Shown piece by piece: positions 8,854-17,602 of a stretch of 64,000 bases of DNA. Under the pieces are notes generated by a model. It was not told the origin of the DNA. It was given only the letters and a program-made list of their open reading frames with translations, and ran no database searches. Where the stretch lies: contig JAEWVR010000036.1 of NCBI GenBank assembly GCA_023459055.1, forward strand, positions 1 to 64,000, read 5' to 3'. The position numbers and the translations under genes are program-made. Position 1 is the stretch's first letter, and each line of letters opens with the position of its first letter. This DNA is from Fibrobacterota bacterium (GTDB lineage: Bacteria > Fibrobacterota > Chitinivibrionia > Chitinivibrionales > Chitinispirillaceae).

Positions 8854-9771
8854 ATGAAGTATACATTTTTATTTCCTGGTCAGGGTTCACAGTCTGTCGG
8901 AATGGCAAAAGATATATATGATGCATTCGAGACTGCCCGTAACAAGATGGATCTTGCAAATAAAATCCTTGGCAGAGATCTTCTGAAAATTATCTTTGAT
9001 GGTCCTGAGGAAGATTTAAAGGCTACACAGAATACTCAGCCGGCTCTTTTTACTGTTGAGTCAGCAATTACTGATATTCTTGTTGAAAAAGGTAAAGTGC
9101 CATCATTTACTGCCGGTCACTCCCTTGGTGAGTACAGCGCGCTCTATGCTGCAGGTATTCTAAGTTTTGAGGATGGGCTTAAGCTGGTTGCCAGACGTGG
9201 TGAACTTATGGCTAATGCTGGTAAGGAAGCTCCCGGTACAATGGCAGCTGTAATTGGAATGGATAAAGCGAAGATTGTTGAAGTTTTAAAAACGGTGACA
9301 TCGGGTACTATTGTAACAGCGAATGAGAATACTCCAGAGCAGACCGTTATCAGTGGTGAAGTTACGGCTGTAAATGAGGCATGTGAAAAACTCAAAGCTG
9401 CAGGTGCTAAACGTGCAATGACCCTGCCTGTCAGCGGTGCTTTTCATTCTCCTCTGATGCAGAAAGCTGCAGATGTATATAGTGGTATCCTTGATACAGT
9501 TACATTTAATACACCACGTTGTCCTATAATCCTCAATGTATCTGCAAAAGCAGAATCGGATGCATCACAGATTAAGCAGCTTGTCAAGAAGCAGCTTGTT
9601 TCACCGGTTCGCTGGGTTGAGTCAATTGCGTCACTTTCCACACTGGATTTTGGAACCTGTATCGAAGTTGGTCCGGGAATTGTTCTTAAAGGACTTGTTA
9701 AAAAATGTAATGAATCAATAAATGTTGTTTCCTGCGATACTGCTACAAACATATATTCACTGCTAAACTAA
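8854..9771 (+). CDS. fabD: Malonyl-CoA:ACP transacylase
   Basis: Loads malonyl groups onto ACP. The 305-residue protein begins MKYTFLFPGQGSQ (GQGSQ family motif) and has the nucleophile Ser90 in GHSLGEYSA and the catalytic His in SGAFHSPLM. The ATG at 8854 follows GAAGGAG by seven bases, which is better than the TTG five codons upstream. It lies 100 bases after fabH and 24 bases before fabG. Confidence 0.95.
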   Translation: MKYTFLFPGQGSQSVGMAKDIYDAFETARNKMDLANKILGRDLLKIIFDGPEEDLKATQNTQPALFTVESAITDILVEKGKVPSFTAGHSLGEYSALYAAGILSFEDGLKLVARRGELMANAGKEAPGTMAAVIGMDKAKIVEVLKTVTSGTIVTANENTPEQTVISGEVTAVNEACEKLKAAGAKRAMTLPVSGAFHSPLMQKAADVYSGILDTVTFNTPRCPIILNVSAKAESDASQIKQLVKKQLVSPVRWVESIASLSTLDFGTCIEVGPGIVLKGLVKKCNESINVVSCDTATNIYSLLN

Positions 9772-9794
9772 ATTCAGTATAGGAGCTTATACGA

Positions 9795-10532
9795 GTGATC
9801 GATCTATCAAATAAAACAGCTCTGGTAACAGGTGGAAGCCGTGGAATTGGCAGGGATATTGCGATTAGTCTTGCACAGGCCGGGTGTAATGTTGCAGTAA
9901 GTGGAAGAGACCTGGATACATTAAAATCGACAACAGATGAAATCGAAAAGCTTGGCAGAAAAGCACTTGCAATCAGGTGTGATGTTGCGAAAGAAACTGA
10001 AGTCGCTGAAATGTTCAAAAAATTTCTGGAAGTTTTTCCGGTTATGGATATATTAGTAAACAACGCAGGTATCACAAAAGATGGCCTGATCGTTAGAATG
10101 AAAGAAGCTGATTGGGATGATGTAATTGATACTAATCTGAAAAGTACATTTCTTTGCTGTAAAGAAGCCGCAAGGCCTATGATGAAAGCAAGGTGTGGAA
10201 AGATTATCAATATTACCTCAGTAGTGGGTCTTATTGGAAATGCAGGACAGGCAAATTATACTGCATCAAAAGCAGGCATGATCGGTCTTACAAAAACACT
10301 TGCAAGAGAATTTGCAAGTCGTTCAATTAATGTAAATGCTGTTGCCCCCGGTTTTATTGCAACTGCAATGACAGAGAAACTTCCTGATACCGAGAAACTT
10401 ATCGCAAACATTCCAATGGCACGTTTAGGTGCACCATCAGATATTGCTAACGCAGTGCTCTTTTTGGCATCACCGTTATCTGATTACATCACAGGGCAGG
10501 TATTGACTGTTGATGGTGGGCTTGTAATGTAA
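9795..10532 (+). CDS. fabG: 3-oxoacyl-ACP reductase
   Basis: NADPH-dependent short-chain dehydrogenase that reduces 3-oxoacyl-ACP in the elongation cycle. Nucleotide-binding TGGSRGIGR near the N-terminus, NNAG at 89-92, and the Ser142-Tyr155-Lys159 triad are visible; length 245 is typical of FabG. It starts with GTG at 9795 preceded by TAGGAGC. The C-terminus ends in the conserved TGQVLTVDGGLVM. Confidence 0.96.
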   Translation: MIDLSNKTALVTGGSRGIGRDIAISLAQAGCNVAVSGRDLDTLKSTTDEIEKLGRKALAIRCDVAKETEVAEMFKKFLEVFPVMDILVNNAGITKDGLIVRMKEADWDDVIDTNLKSTFLCCKEAARPMMKARCGKIINITSVVGLIGNAGQANYTASKAGMIGLTKTLAREFASRSINVNAVAPGFIATAMTEKLPDTEKLIANIPMARLGAPSDIANAVLFLASPLSDYITGQVLTVDGGLVM

Positions 10533-10583
10533 GAATTAATTGTGAATTTGAATAACATGTGTCTTTTTTGAAAGGAGCTTATT

Positions 10584-10817
10584 GTGAGCGAATTGGAAAC
10601 CAAAGTAAAACAGATCATTGCTGAGAAACTCGGCGTAAGCGAAGATAAAGTAACTACACAGGCATCATTTGTTGATGACCTCGGTGCAGACTCTCTCGAT
10701 CAGGTTGAGTTGATCATGGCTTTTGAAGATGCTTTTGATGTTGAAATCCCGGATGAAGATGCAGAAAAACTGAAATCAGTTAAAGATGCATTTGATTATC
10801 TCTCAACAAAAGTATAA
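10584..10817 (+). CDS. acpP: Acyl carrier protein
   Basis: A 77-residue acidic protein that carries growing acyl chains. The phosphopantetheine attachment site is Ser37 in LGADSLDQVELIM, exactly the AcpP consensus. GTG start with AAAGGAG upstream. It sits between fabG and fabF as usual; 133 non-coding bases separate it from fabF. Confidence 0.97.
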   Translation: MSELETKVKQIIAEKLGVSEDKVTTQASFVDDLGADSLDQVELIMAFEDAFDVEIPDEDAEKLKSVKDAFDYLSTKV

Positions 10818-10950
10818 TTTATTGAGATTTATACCTTGATTCTGCGGTTGATTACGATTAACTTGCAGATCAGGGTACGTTAGGTATTTGCTGTACTGAA
10901 GTTACAGCGTTGATTGGTAACTATCACATTAGCGTAAGGATTGAAATCGA

Positions 10951-12207
10951 ATGTCACGAAGAGTAGTAGTCACCGGTATGGGTGTAACTAGTCCGGTTGG
11001 AAATGATATCGATACATTCTGGAGTTCTATTTGTTCCGGAAAATCAGGAATTGATCACGTTACAGCCTTTGATACTACTGAGTATCCTACAAAAATAGCT
11101 GGTGAAGTCAAGGATATTGATTTCGGTAACTTTGTTGATGCGAAGGAAGCAAAAAGAACTGACAGAGCAATATTGCTTGGGGTTGCGGGTGCGGCAATGG
11201 CACTTAAGGACTCTGGACTTGATCTGAAATCTGTTGATCTCGAACGTTGTGGGACTGTCATCGGTTCTGGAATCGGTGGTCTTTCAACACTCGAGGCTGA
11301 CCATACAAAGCTTGTACAGCGTGGTCCAAGCAGAGTCTCTCCGTTTATGATTCCAATGATGATTCCTGATATGGCTGCCGGGTTTGCATCAATGCAGTCC
11401 GGATTTAAAGGCCCAAACTATGCAGTTGTCAGTGCATGTGCATCAGGTGCGCATTCTATCGGTGATGCCTTTATGATGATCAAATGCGGAATGGCTGATG
11501 TCATGATGACTGGTGGTACTGAAGCTGTTGTGACACCGCTTGCGTTTGCTGGTTTCTGCTCAATGAAAGCGATGTCAACCCGTAATGATAATCCACAGAA
11601 ATCAAGTTCGCCGTTTGATGCAAAGCGTGATGGTTTTATTATGGGTGAAGGATCCGGGATTCTTATTCTTGAAAGCCTCGAACATGCACTTGCCCGTAAA
11701 GCAAAAATCTATGGTGAAATTATCGGTTATGGTGCTTCCGGTGATGCATATCATTTGTCTCATCCAGCTCCAGATGGTGCGGGAGCACAGATTGCAATGA
11801 AAATGGCGATCAAGAGTGCCGGTATTGAAGCATCTGCTGTTGACTACATTAATGCTCATGGAACATCAACGCCACTTAACGATAAATATGAAACCTGTGC
11901 GATCAGGAAAATTTTCGGTGACCATGTAACAAAATTGAATGTAAGTTCTACAAAGTCGATGACTGGTCATCTTCTTGGCGCATCAGGTGCGATTGAGGCA
12001 ATAATCTCTGTTCTTGCTACAAAAGACAATATTATTCCTCCTACGATCAACTATGAAGACAGTGATCCAGAGTGTGATTTGAACTATACTCCAAATACTG
12101 CAGTAAAACGTACTGTAAAGTATGTCATGAGTAACTCATTTGGCTTTGGAGGCCACAATGCAAGCCTCATCTTCGGCAAATATGAGTCCTCTGCAGAAGG
12201 TAAATAA
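10951..12207 (+). CDS. fabF: 3-oxoacyl-ACP synthase II
   Basis: Elongating condensing enzyme, 418 residues. Catalytic Cys163 in VVSACASGAHS, and the two His residues in NAHGTSTPLND and KSMTGHLLGASGA are all present. AAGGA lies about nine bases before the ATG. The last 26 bases overlap the proposed rnc start, so rnc is probably translated by coupling. Confidence 0.96.
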   Translation: MSRRVVVTGMGVTSPVGNDIDTFWSSICSGKSGIDHVTAFDTTEYPTKIAGEVKDIDFGNFVDAKEAKRTDRAILLGVAGAAMALKDSGLDLKSVDLERCGTVIGSGIGGLSTLEADHTKLVQRGPSRVSPFMIPMMIPDMAAGFASMQSGFKGPNYAVVSACASGAHSIGDAFMMIKCGMADVMMTGGTEAVVTPLAFAGFCSMKAMSTRNDNPQKSSSPFDAKRDGFIMGEGSGILILESLEHALARKAKIYGEIIGYGASGDAYHLSHPAPDGAGAQIAMKMAIKSAGIEASAVDYINAHGTSTPLNDKYETCAIRKIFGDHVTKLNVSSTKSMTGHLLGASGAIEAIISVLATKDNIIPPTINYEDSDPECDLNYTPNTAVKRTVKYVMSNSFGFGGHNASLIFGKYESSAEGK

Positions 12208-12997
12208 TTTACTCAGATCGCTTTTCGGATCTAAGCATACTGAGGGTCATCCTGATCGGCCATTCAAACAGCTTGAAGATGTAGTCGGATACTGTTTTGT
12301 TGATAATTCGCTGCTCAGGCTGGCCCTGACTCATAAATCTGCAATTTCACCTGATGACACAATGGGAATTATGTCCAATGAACGTCTTGAGTTCCTTGGG
12401 GATGCAGTTCTTAACTGTCTGGTGACTGAATACCTCTACCTGACGCATCCGGATAAATCCGAGGGACAACTATCTAAAGTCAAGTCTCTTGTTGTCAGCA
12501 GAAAAATTCTTGGCGAAATAGCAATAACCTTTGATCTTGGAAAATTCCTTATCTTCGGCATTTCTGAAGAGAAATCGGGTGGACGAAACCGTCATTCGAT
12601 CTTGTCAAACGCATTTGAGGCATTGCTTGGTGCGGTCTATCTTGATGGCGGTTTGGCAAATGCAAAAAAAATGCTTCAAAAATTCCTGTTTGGAAGAATT
12701 CAGGAGTTTGTCAGTGATGAACGGAATGTTAATTATAAATCAAAGATTCTCGAAATGTCGCAACGGGATGGTTTCGGGATGCCACGATATGTGACTGTGT
12801 CTGCGACGGGTCCGGATCACGCAAAAGAGTTTAAAATCCGTATTGAAATTGCAGGTGTTCCTATGGGTGAGGGTTCCGGAACAAATAAAAAAATCGCCCA
12901 GCAGAATGCCGCTCAGATCGCCGCAATGAATTATGATAAAGATAAAATAGTAGCCTCAATTAAAGGAGACAAAAACAATGAATTACTTCCTGACTGA
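12182..12997 (+). CDS. rnc: Ribonuclease III
   Basis: Double-strand-specific RNA endonuclease, 271 residues from the ATG at 12182 (residue run MSPLQKVNN); earlier in-frame starts would lie deeper in fabF. The RNase III signature NERLEFLGDAVL is intact and the second metal site reads SNAFEALLGAVYLDGG, with Asn where E. coli has Asp114 but with the essential Glu (E117 position) kept. A C-terminal double-stranded RNA-binding domain follows (about residues 185-255, ending KKIAQQNAAQIAAMNY). Its 3' end overlaps the acyl-CoA dehydrogenase start by 20 bases. No good ribosome binding site at the start, consistent with coupling to fabF. Confidence 0.92.
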   Translation: MSPLQKVNNLLRSLFGSKHTEGHPDRPFKQLEDVVGYCFVDNSLLRLALTHKSAISPDDTMGIMSNERLEFLGDAVLNCLVTEYLYLTHPDKSEGQLSKVKSLVVSRKILGEIAITFDLGKFLIFGISEEKSGGRNRHSILSNAFEALLGAVYLDGGLANAKKMLQKFLFGRIQEFVSDERNVNYKSKILEMSQRDGFGMPRYVTVSATGPDHAKEFKIRIEIAGVPMGEGSGTNKKIAQQNAAQIAAMNYDKDKIVASIKGDKNNELLPD

Positions 12998-14129
12998 AGA
13001 ACAACAGATGATTATTGATACTGCCAGAGAAATCGCTCAGAAAAAAATCCTGCCTGTTCGTGAAAAATATGATCATGATGGCATTTTTCCATGGGATGTT
13101 GTCAAGGCTCTTGCAGAGGTTGATCTATGCGGTCTCTACATTCCTGAAGAATACGGCGGGTTTGGTGGCGGTGTATTTGAACTCTGTCTTGCCGTTGAAG
13201 AACTTTCAAAGGTATGTGGCGGAATATCGCTTGCCATGGCTGCAACTGCACTTGGTACTTTTCCAATTCTCCTTTTCGCAAGTGATGCACAAAAGAAAAA
13301 GTATCTTCCGGATATCGCTGCAGGAAAAAAACTGGCCGCTTTTGGTTTGACAGAAGCAAATGCCGGATCAGATGCACTTGGTATGAAAACAACTGCAGTA
13401 CTTGATGGCAACGAGTGGGTGCTTAACGGAACCAAGCAGTGGATTACAAACGGGGAAAACGCAGAAATTTATACCGTGTTTGCGATCACAAATCCATCAA
13501 AAGGTGCTCGCGGACTCAGTTGTTTCATTGTTGAAAAAGGTACTCCGGGTTTTACTTTTGGCAAGCATGAAGACAAAATGGGGATACGGGCGTCAAGCAC
13601 AACGGAACTTGTTTTTCAGGACTGTCGTATTCCAAAAGATGCAATTCTTTCAAAAGAGGGAATGGGTTCGATCGTTGCAATCAATACGCTCAATAATTCA
13701 CGCCCCGGTGTTGGATCTCAGGCGCTGGGTATTGCTGCCGGTGCGCTTGAAGATGCTGTTAACTATTCACGTCAGCGTGTTCAGTTTGGTGTACCGATTT
13801 CATCATTTCAAGCTGTTCAGCATATGCTTGCCGATATGGCAACACAGGTTGAAGCTGCACGTGCTTTACTTTATGCAACTGCACGTACCATTGATGCTGG
13901 TGAGAAAAAATTTGCCAAAGAATCTGCAATGTCAAAACTGTACTGCTCTGATGTTGCGATGAAAGTAACCGTTGATGCATTACAGGTTATGGGTGGGTAC
14001 GGATATATGCGTGAATATCCAATGGAAAAACGTATGCGTGATGCCAAGATTACACAGATTTATGAAGGTACCAACCAGATTCAGCGTAATGAAATTGCAA
14101 TTCAGCTGATTAAGGGTGCCGCTGTTTAA
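12978..14129 (+). CDS. Acyl-CoA dehydrogenase (short-chain/butyryl type)
   Basis: FAD-dependent acyl-CoA dehydrogenase of 383 residues. The family signatures are visible: GLTEANAGSDALGMKTTA, WITNG, and the C-terminal QVMGGYGYMREYPMEKRMRDAK with the catalytic base Glu in IYEGTNQIQRNEIA, the position used in short-chain (butyryl/isovaleryl) enzymes. AAAGGAG lies eight bases before the ATG, inside the end of rnc. It is last in the fatty-acid operon and followed by a strong terminator. Its exact substrate and whether it degrades or makes acyl-CoA cannot be told; no ETF genes are in the window. Confidence 0.92.
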   Translation: MNYFLTEEQQMIIDTAREIAQKKILPVREKYDHDGIFPWDVVKALAEVDLCGLYIPEEYGGFGGGVFELCLAVEELSKVCGGISLAMAATALGTFPILLFASDAQKKKYLPDIAAGKKLAAFGLTEANAGSDALGMKTTAVLDGNEWVLNGTKQWITNGENAEIYTVFAITNPSKGARGLSCFIVEKGTPGFTFGKHEDKMGIRASSTTELVFQDCRIPKDAILSKEGMGSIVAINTLNNSRPGVGSQALGIAAGALEDAVNYSRQRVQFGVPISSFQAVQHMLADMATQVEAARALLYATARTIDAGEKKFAKESAMSKLYCSDVAMKVTVDALQVMGGYGYMREYPMEKRMRDAKITQIYEGTNQIQRNEIAIQLIKGAAV

Positions 14130-14164
14130 TCAATTGTAATTTCCTGTAAATTTGGTTATATTTT

Positions 14165-14204
14165 AAACATAGAGACAAGGCATTGCCTTGTCTCTATGTT
14201 TTTT
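14165..14204 (+). terminator. Rho-independent terminator of the fatty-acid operon
   Basis: An 18-base perfect inverted repeat (aaacatagagacaaggca at 14165-14182, its complement at 14184-14201) closes with a T-run at 14199-14204. It lies 35 bases after the acyl-CoA dehydrogenase stop and before rpe. Confidence 0.92.
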
Positions 14205-14214
14205 GGGACATACC

Positions 14215-14259
14215 TGCTCCCCCTCTCCTATGGGAGAGGGGGTTGGGGGGAGAGGTCAG
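14215..14259. repeat. GC-rich palindromic repeat before rpe
   Basis: CCCCCTCTCC (14219-14228) pairs with GGAGAGGGGG (14233-14242) around a TATG loop, followed by GTTGGGGGGAGAGG. The same right-hand sequence (GAGAGGGGGTTGGGGGG) recurs in the element at 19836-19961, so both belong to one repeat family. It occupies the 5' untranslated region of rpe, between the terminator and the start codon. Confidence 0.8.
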
Positions 14260-14270
14260 GTCAGAGTAGT

Positions 14271-14918
14271 ATGAAAAAGATCGAAATTGCACCATCAATA
14301 CTTAGTGCGGATTTCCGTAATCTTGAACGTGAAGTCAAAGCGGCGGAGGATGCCGGGGCTGACAGGATACATTGTGATGTTATGGATGGTGTGTTTGTGC
14401 CCAATATTACATTCGGGCCGCTTGTTATTGATGCAGTAAAGAAGTGTGTGAAAATTCCGCTGGATGTTCATTTGATGATTGTGAATCCTGATAAGTACAT
14501 TCAGCAGTTCTGTGATGCCGGTGCGGATATACTGATGGTTCATGCAGAAACCTGCGAAAATCTTCCGGATGTACTTGATAGTATAAAAAAACGGGGTGTA
14601 AAAGCCGGTGTGGCGGTAAATCCGGATAAACCGGTTGAACTTTTTCTGCCATATTTTGACAAACTCGATCAGGTGCTTATTATGTCAGTCTATGCCGGGT
14701 TTGGTGGACAGAAATTCATTACTGATACGATGGTAAAGGCAAAAAAAGTTTACAATGAAGTAAAGGATCGTTATCCGCACATTGATATTGAGGTTGATGG
14801 TGGTGTAAATAAAGAGACTGCATCAATTTGTAAAGAAAACGGGATTAATGTGCTGGTAGCAGGAAGTTACATTTTCGGCGCGGACAATTACAAATCGCGA
14901 ATCGATTCAATCCGGTAA
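14271..14918 (+). CDS. rpe: Ribulose-phosphate 3-epimerase
   Basis: TIM-barrel epimerase interconverting ribulose-5-P and xylulose-5-P in the pentose phosphate pathway; 215 residues. Motifs: APSILSADF with the metal/active-site region, DVMDGVFVPNITFG, LDVHLMI, and the C-terminal EVDGGVN and VAGSYIFG. The start is the ATG at 14271; an upstream extension would be encoded by the GC-rich repeat. A clear Shine-Dalgarno is missing (only AGAGG/CAGG 17-20 bases upstream), so the repeat insertion may have displaced the original leader. Confidence 0.94.
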   Translation: MKKIEIAPSILSADFRNLEREVKAAEDAGADRIHCDVMDGVFVPNITFGPLVIDAVKKCVKIPLDVHLMIVNPDKYIQQFCDAGADILMVHAETCENLPDVLDSIKKRGVKAGVAVNPDKPVELFLPYFDKLDQVLIMSVYAGFGGQKFITDTMVKAKKVYNEVKDRYPHIDIEVDGGVNKETASICKENGINVLVAGSYIFGADNYKSRIDSIR

Positions 14919-14933
14919 TAACACAAAACCGTA

Positions 14934-15011
14934 CGGGCGAATCATTATTCGCCCGAATGCAAATGCGAACTATCATTCGCCGTATATGAAAACGAATCAT
15001 CATTCGCCCGT
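14934..15011. repeat. Three tandem hairpin repeats between rpe and the S41 peptidase
   Basis: Unit 1 is a perfect 9-bp hairpin (cgggcgaat at 14934-14942, attcgcccg at 14947-14955, loop catt). Two diverged copies follow: gcgaa..ttcgc (14965-14980) and cgaat..attcg (14993-15006), with spacing of about 29-30 bases. A longer-range match, atgcaaa near 14957 with tttgcat near 15011, could enclose units 2 and 3. No T-run, so it is not a simple terminator; it resembles short palindromic intergenic repeats. Confidence 0.75.
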
Positions 15012-15079
15012 TTGCATGAAACGCGAATAAAATTAGTTCGGTAAAATAAAAACCCATCATCAATAAAAGGGGACAATCG

Positions 15080-16171
15080 ATGACACCACGGCAGAAATCA
15101 AATATGCAGTATTGTATTATTAGAAAGCAGAAGCGTCTTCAACGTGGTTTAACCGGTATAATTTTCCTTATTGTACTGATAGGCTGTTTTGGATGTTCTC
15201 CGGATGTAAATAATAGTATGCCTGACAAAGTGGAATTCGCCAGTGTCTGGCAGTACCTTAAAGTGTATAGTATTTATCAGGATAAAATTGCGGATGATCC
15301 TTTTACTTACAATTCTATTGGTGATATGTTCAGGAATCTTGGTGATACCCTTAAAGGAGATATGTATACGAGGTATTTTCCCAATGCTCCTGACTGGCTT
15401 GCAAAATCAAGTGCATCAGATGTTATTGTCAGTGAATTAATCGATACCTGCAGATTAACCGATTCCTGCTATCTACTCAGAATTTCGACATTTGACGGTG
15501 AGCCAGAATTAATATATAAAGAATTTGAATCTGTTTTGTCAGGAGTTTCGAAGTATAAGAATATTATTGTTGATTTGCGGAATAATACAGGTGGTGATCT
15601 AAAAGCAACTGATTATGTAATTGAAGACATGTTACCTGCCGGTATACGCTATATCAGAACAAAAGAACGCGTGATTAATAAAAGTGGAATAACGGTTGAC
15701 AGTGTCTGGTCTACAAAACGTGCTGCCAGACCTGAATTTTTAAACAAGAAATTCGCTGTACTTGTTGACGGAAAAACAGCAAGTGCAGCAGAAGTACTGG
15801 CGTTGGCTTTGAAAGATGGTGTCGGGGCACCAATGTTTGGTAAGAGAACTTATGGTAAAGGTATAGGACAGACACGTCTAACACGAAGAGATCGTCTCTG
15901 GCTGATGATAACATGTATGCATTTTTACAGGATCAATGATTCGTTTGATTATCATCGGGTTGGTATTAGTCCGGATACTCCATCTGCCCAGCTTGTTTCA
16001 GATGGACCAACTGATGAAAACAATAAGTATATCTACTATGCTGTAAAGACACTACAACCATCGGTACAGAAAGAACAGATAACGTATCCACAACCATCGA
16101 ATCGTTCTGCCCCTGATAACAGTATCAGCGGAATGTATAAGTATGCTGATGAACATGATTTGATAGAGTGA
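15080..16171 (+). CDS. S41-family peptidase lipoprotein
   Basis: A 363-residue exported serine peptidase of the C-terminal-processing (Tsp) family. The signal region ends in a lipobox LIGC (Cys36, with another Cys at 39), so it is probably lipid anchored. The S41 core runs from about residue 110: VDLRNNTGGDL, then catalytic Ser235 in GKTASAAEVLA and general-base Lys260 in GKRTYGKGIGQ. No PDZ domain is evident between the lipobox and the core, unlike standard CtpA. AAGGGGA lies eight bases before the ATG. Substrate unknown. Confidence 0.85.
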   Translation: MTPRQKSNMQYCIIRKQKRLQRGLTGIIFLIVLIGCFGCSPDVNNSMPDKVEFASVWQYLKVYSIYQDKIADDPFTYNSIGDMFRNLGDTLKGDMYTRYFPNAPDWLAKSSASDVIVSELIDTCRLTDSCYLLRISTFDGEPELIYKEFESVLSGVSKYKNIIVDLRNNTGGDLKATDYVIEDMLPAGIRYIRTKERVINKSGITVDSVWSTKRAARPEFLNKKFAVLVDGKTASAAEVLALALKDGVGAPMFGKRTYGKGIGQTRLTRRDRLWLMITCMHFYRINDSFDYHRVGISPDTPSAQLVSDGPTDENNKYIYYAVKTLQPSVQKEQITYPQPSNRSAPDNSISGMYKYADEHDLIE

Positions 16172-16251
16172 AATTGGGACTCAGCTTTGGATAGGGATTG
16201 GCATATGTTGTTTTTTTTTGGTTGTTAAGAAAAAATACCGGAGATACTACC

Positions 16252-16332
16252 ATGGAATTTATTTCCATTGATGGACGTCAGATGCCAACGGCCAGATACC
16301 TTGCACGTATAATGATAATAGTATGTTTATGA
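16252..16332 (+). CDS. Possible 26-residue leader peptide
   Basis: A short frame starts at an ATG preceded by CCGGAGA and runs MEFISIDGRQMPTARYLARI to a TGA at 16330-16332. It overlaps by ten bases the start of the RNA methyltransferase, which itself lacks a Shine-Dalgarno. That arrangement would allow translational coupling. The peptide resembles no family I know and could be chance or the relic of a longer gene. Confidence 0.35.
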   Translation: MEFISIDGRQMPTARYLARIMIIVCL

Positions 16333-17468
16333 ATAAAATACTCACTGTTGAAAAAATGATCTTTGGAGGTTATGGCCTTGCCCGCACTGATACTGGAGTA
16401 ATCTTTGTTGAGGATGCTTTACCGGGAGAGACTGTTGAGTATAGTGTAAACAGTAACGTTCAGGGTGTACCGCTTGCAACACCATTGAAATATATCGAAA
16501 AATCTGACAAACGCCGTTTGCCTATTTGTAAATATTACAATGAATGCGGAGGATGCAACTGGCTCCATATAGATCCATTATATCAGGCAGATATCAAACG
16601 TGATGTATTTCTTGACTGTCTGTCTCGAATTGGGAAAATAAAAAAACTTCCGGATATTACTACAATAAATTCACCAGATGTAAACTACCGGATACGCGCT
16701 CAGTTTAAAACTGATGGCTGTGGTGTATATGGTTTTTTTAAAAAGAAGACTAATGATGTCGTTCGTATCAATGAATGTCCACTTCTTGACAACAAGTGTA
16801 ACAATATATTGCAACGTATTCAGGGGCGAACTTTTAACGTTTCCAAAGCCGGATTAAAAGTTATTGCCGGAATATCAAATGTTGCATCCGATCCTGTACT
16901 TCCTGATTTGACATTTGCAGCAACAGAACTTATGGTTGGAGGTAACACTTTTTCAGTAAAGGGTGATTCGTTCTTTCAAAGCAACAGGTTTATAACTGAG
17001 CGTATGGGTCTCTGGGCGAAACCGTTTGTGGGTGGAGACTATTGTGTTGATCTGTATGGGGGTACCGGATTTTTTTCAATTATGCTTGCGGATGTATTTA
17101 GAAAAATAACATTAATCGAATCGGTTGGATCTCAGGTTGACATGGCAAGGAAAAATTTTGAGCGAAACGGATGTTATCATTGCCAGGCTGTTTGTAGTGA
17201 TTCCGAAAAAATGCGTCAGTTTATAAAACAAAAAATTGCCTGTCTGGTTGTCGATCCCCCCCGTCCTGGATTGACAAAAGAAGTGAGACAATCGATTCAG
17301 TCAATAAAGCCGCATCAAATACTCTACATCTCCTGTAATCCATCAACCCAGGCACGTGATGTTGCATCATTTATTAATAACGGGTATACAATTACTAACG
17401 CTGTCATATTTGACTGTTATCCAAATACAAGTCATATTGAGACCGGGATTTTGCTTTCCATCGATTAA
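16323..17468 (+). CDS. RNA m5U methyltransferase (TrmA/RumA family)
   Basis: S-adenosylmethionine-dependent uracil-C5 methyltransferase acting on rRNA or tRNA. The N-terminal TRAM-like domain (KMIFGGYGLARTDTGVIFV) is followed by the iron-sulfur cysteines CKYYNECGGCNW, the SAM motif VDLYGGTGFFSI, VVDPPRPGL, and the nucleophile Cys in ILYISCNPSTQARD. At 381 residues it is shorter than E. coli RlmD (about 430), mainly in the middle. Two ATGs (16323 and 16329) are possible starts and neither has a clear ribosome binding site. Whether it is RlmD- or RlmC-like cannot be decided. Confidence 0.9.
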   Translation: MFMNKILTVEKMIFGGYGLARTDTGVIFVEDALPGETVEYSVNSNVQGVPLATPLKYIEKSDKRRLPICKYYNECGGCNWLHIDPLYQADIKRDVFLDCLSRIGKIKKLPDITTINSPDVNYRIRAQFKTDGCGVYGFFKKKTNDVVRINECPLLDNKCNNILQRIQGRTFNVSKAGLKVIAGISNVASDPVLPDLTFAATELMVGGNTFSVKGDSFFQSNRFITERMGLWAKPFVGGDYCVDLYGGTGFFSIMLADVFRKITLIESVGSQVDMARKNFERNGCYHCQAVCSDSEKMRQFIKQKIACLVVDPPRPGLTKEVRQSIQSIKPHQILYISCNPSTQARDVASFINNGYTITNAVIFDCYPNTSHIETGILLSID

Positions 17469-17602
17469 TACACGGTTGCGCATTAATACAATGCTCAAGA
17501 CACACATCTTCACATCCTTCCTTTCTCACTTCGCACTTCCCCCACCTGTATACATGATGTATTTTACACCAAATTATACACACATTTTCCGGAGTGCGGG
17601 CT

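Noticed and set aside
9743..10210. 155-residue minus-strand frame opposite fabG
   Set aside because: Lies fully opposite a clear fabG in a codon-shadow frame, with no ribosome binding site or recognisable motif.
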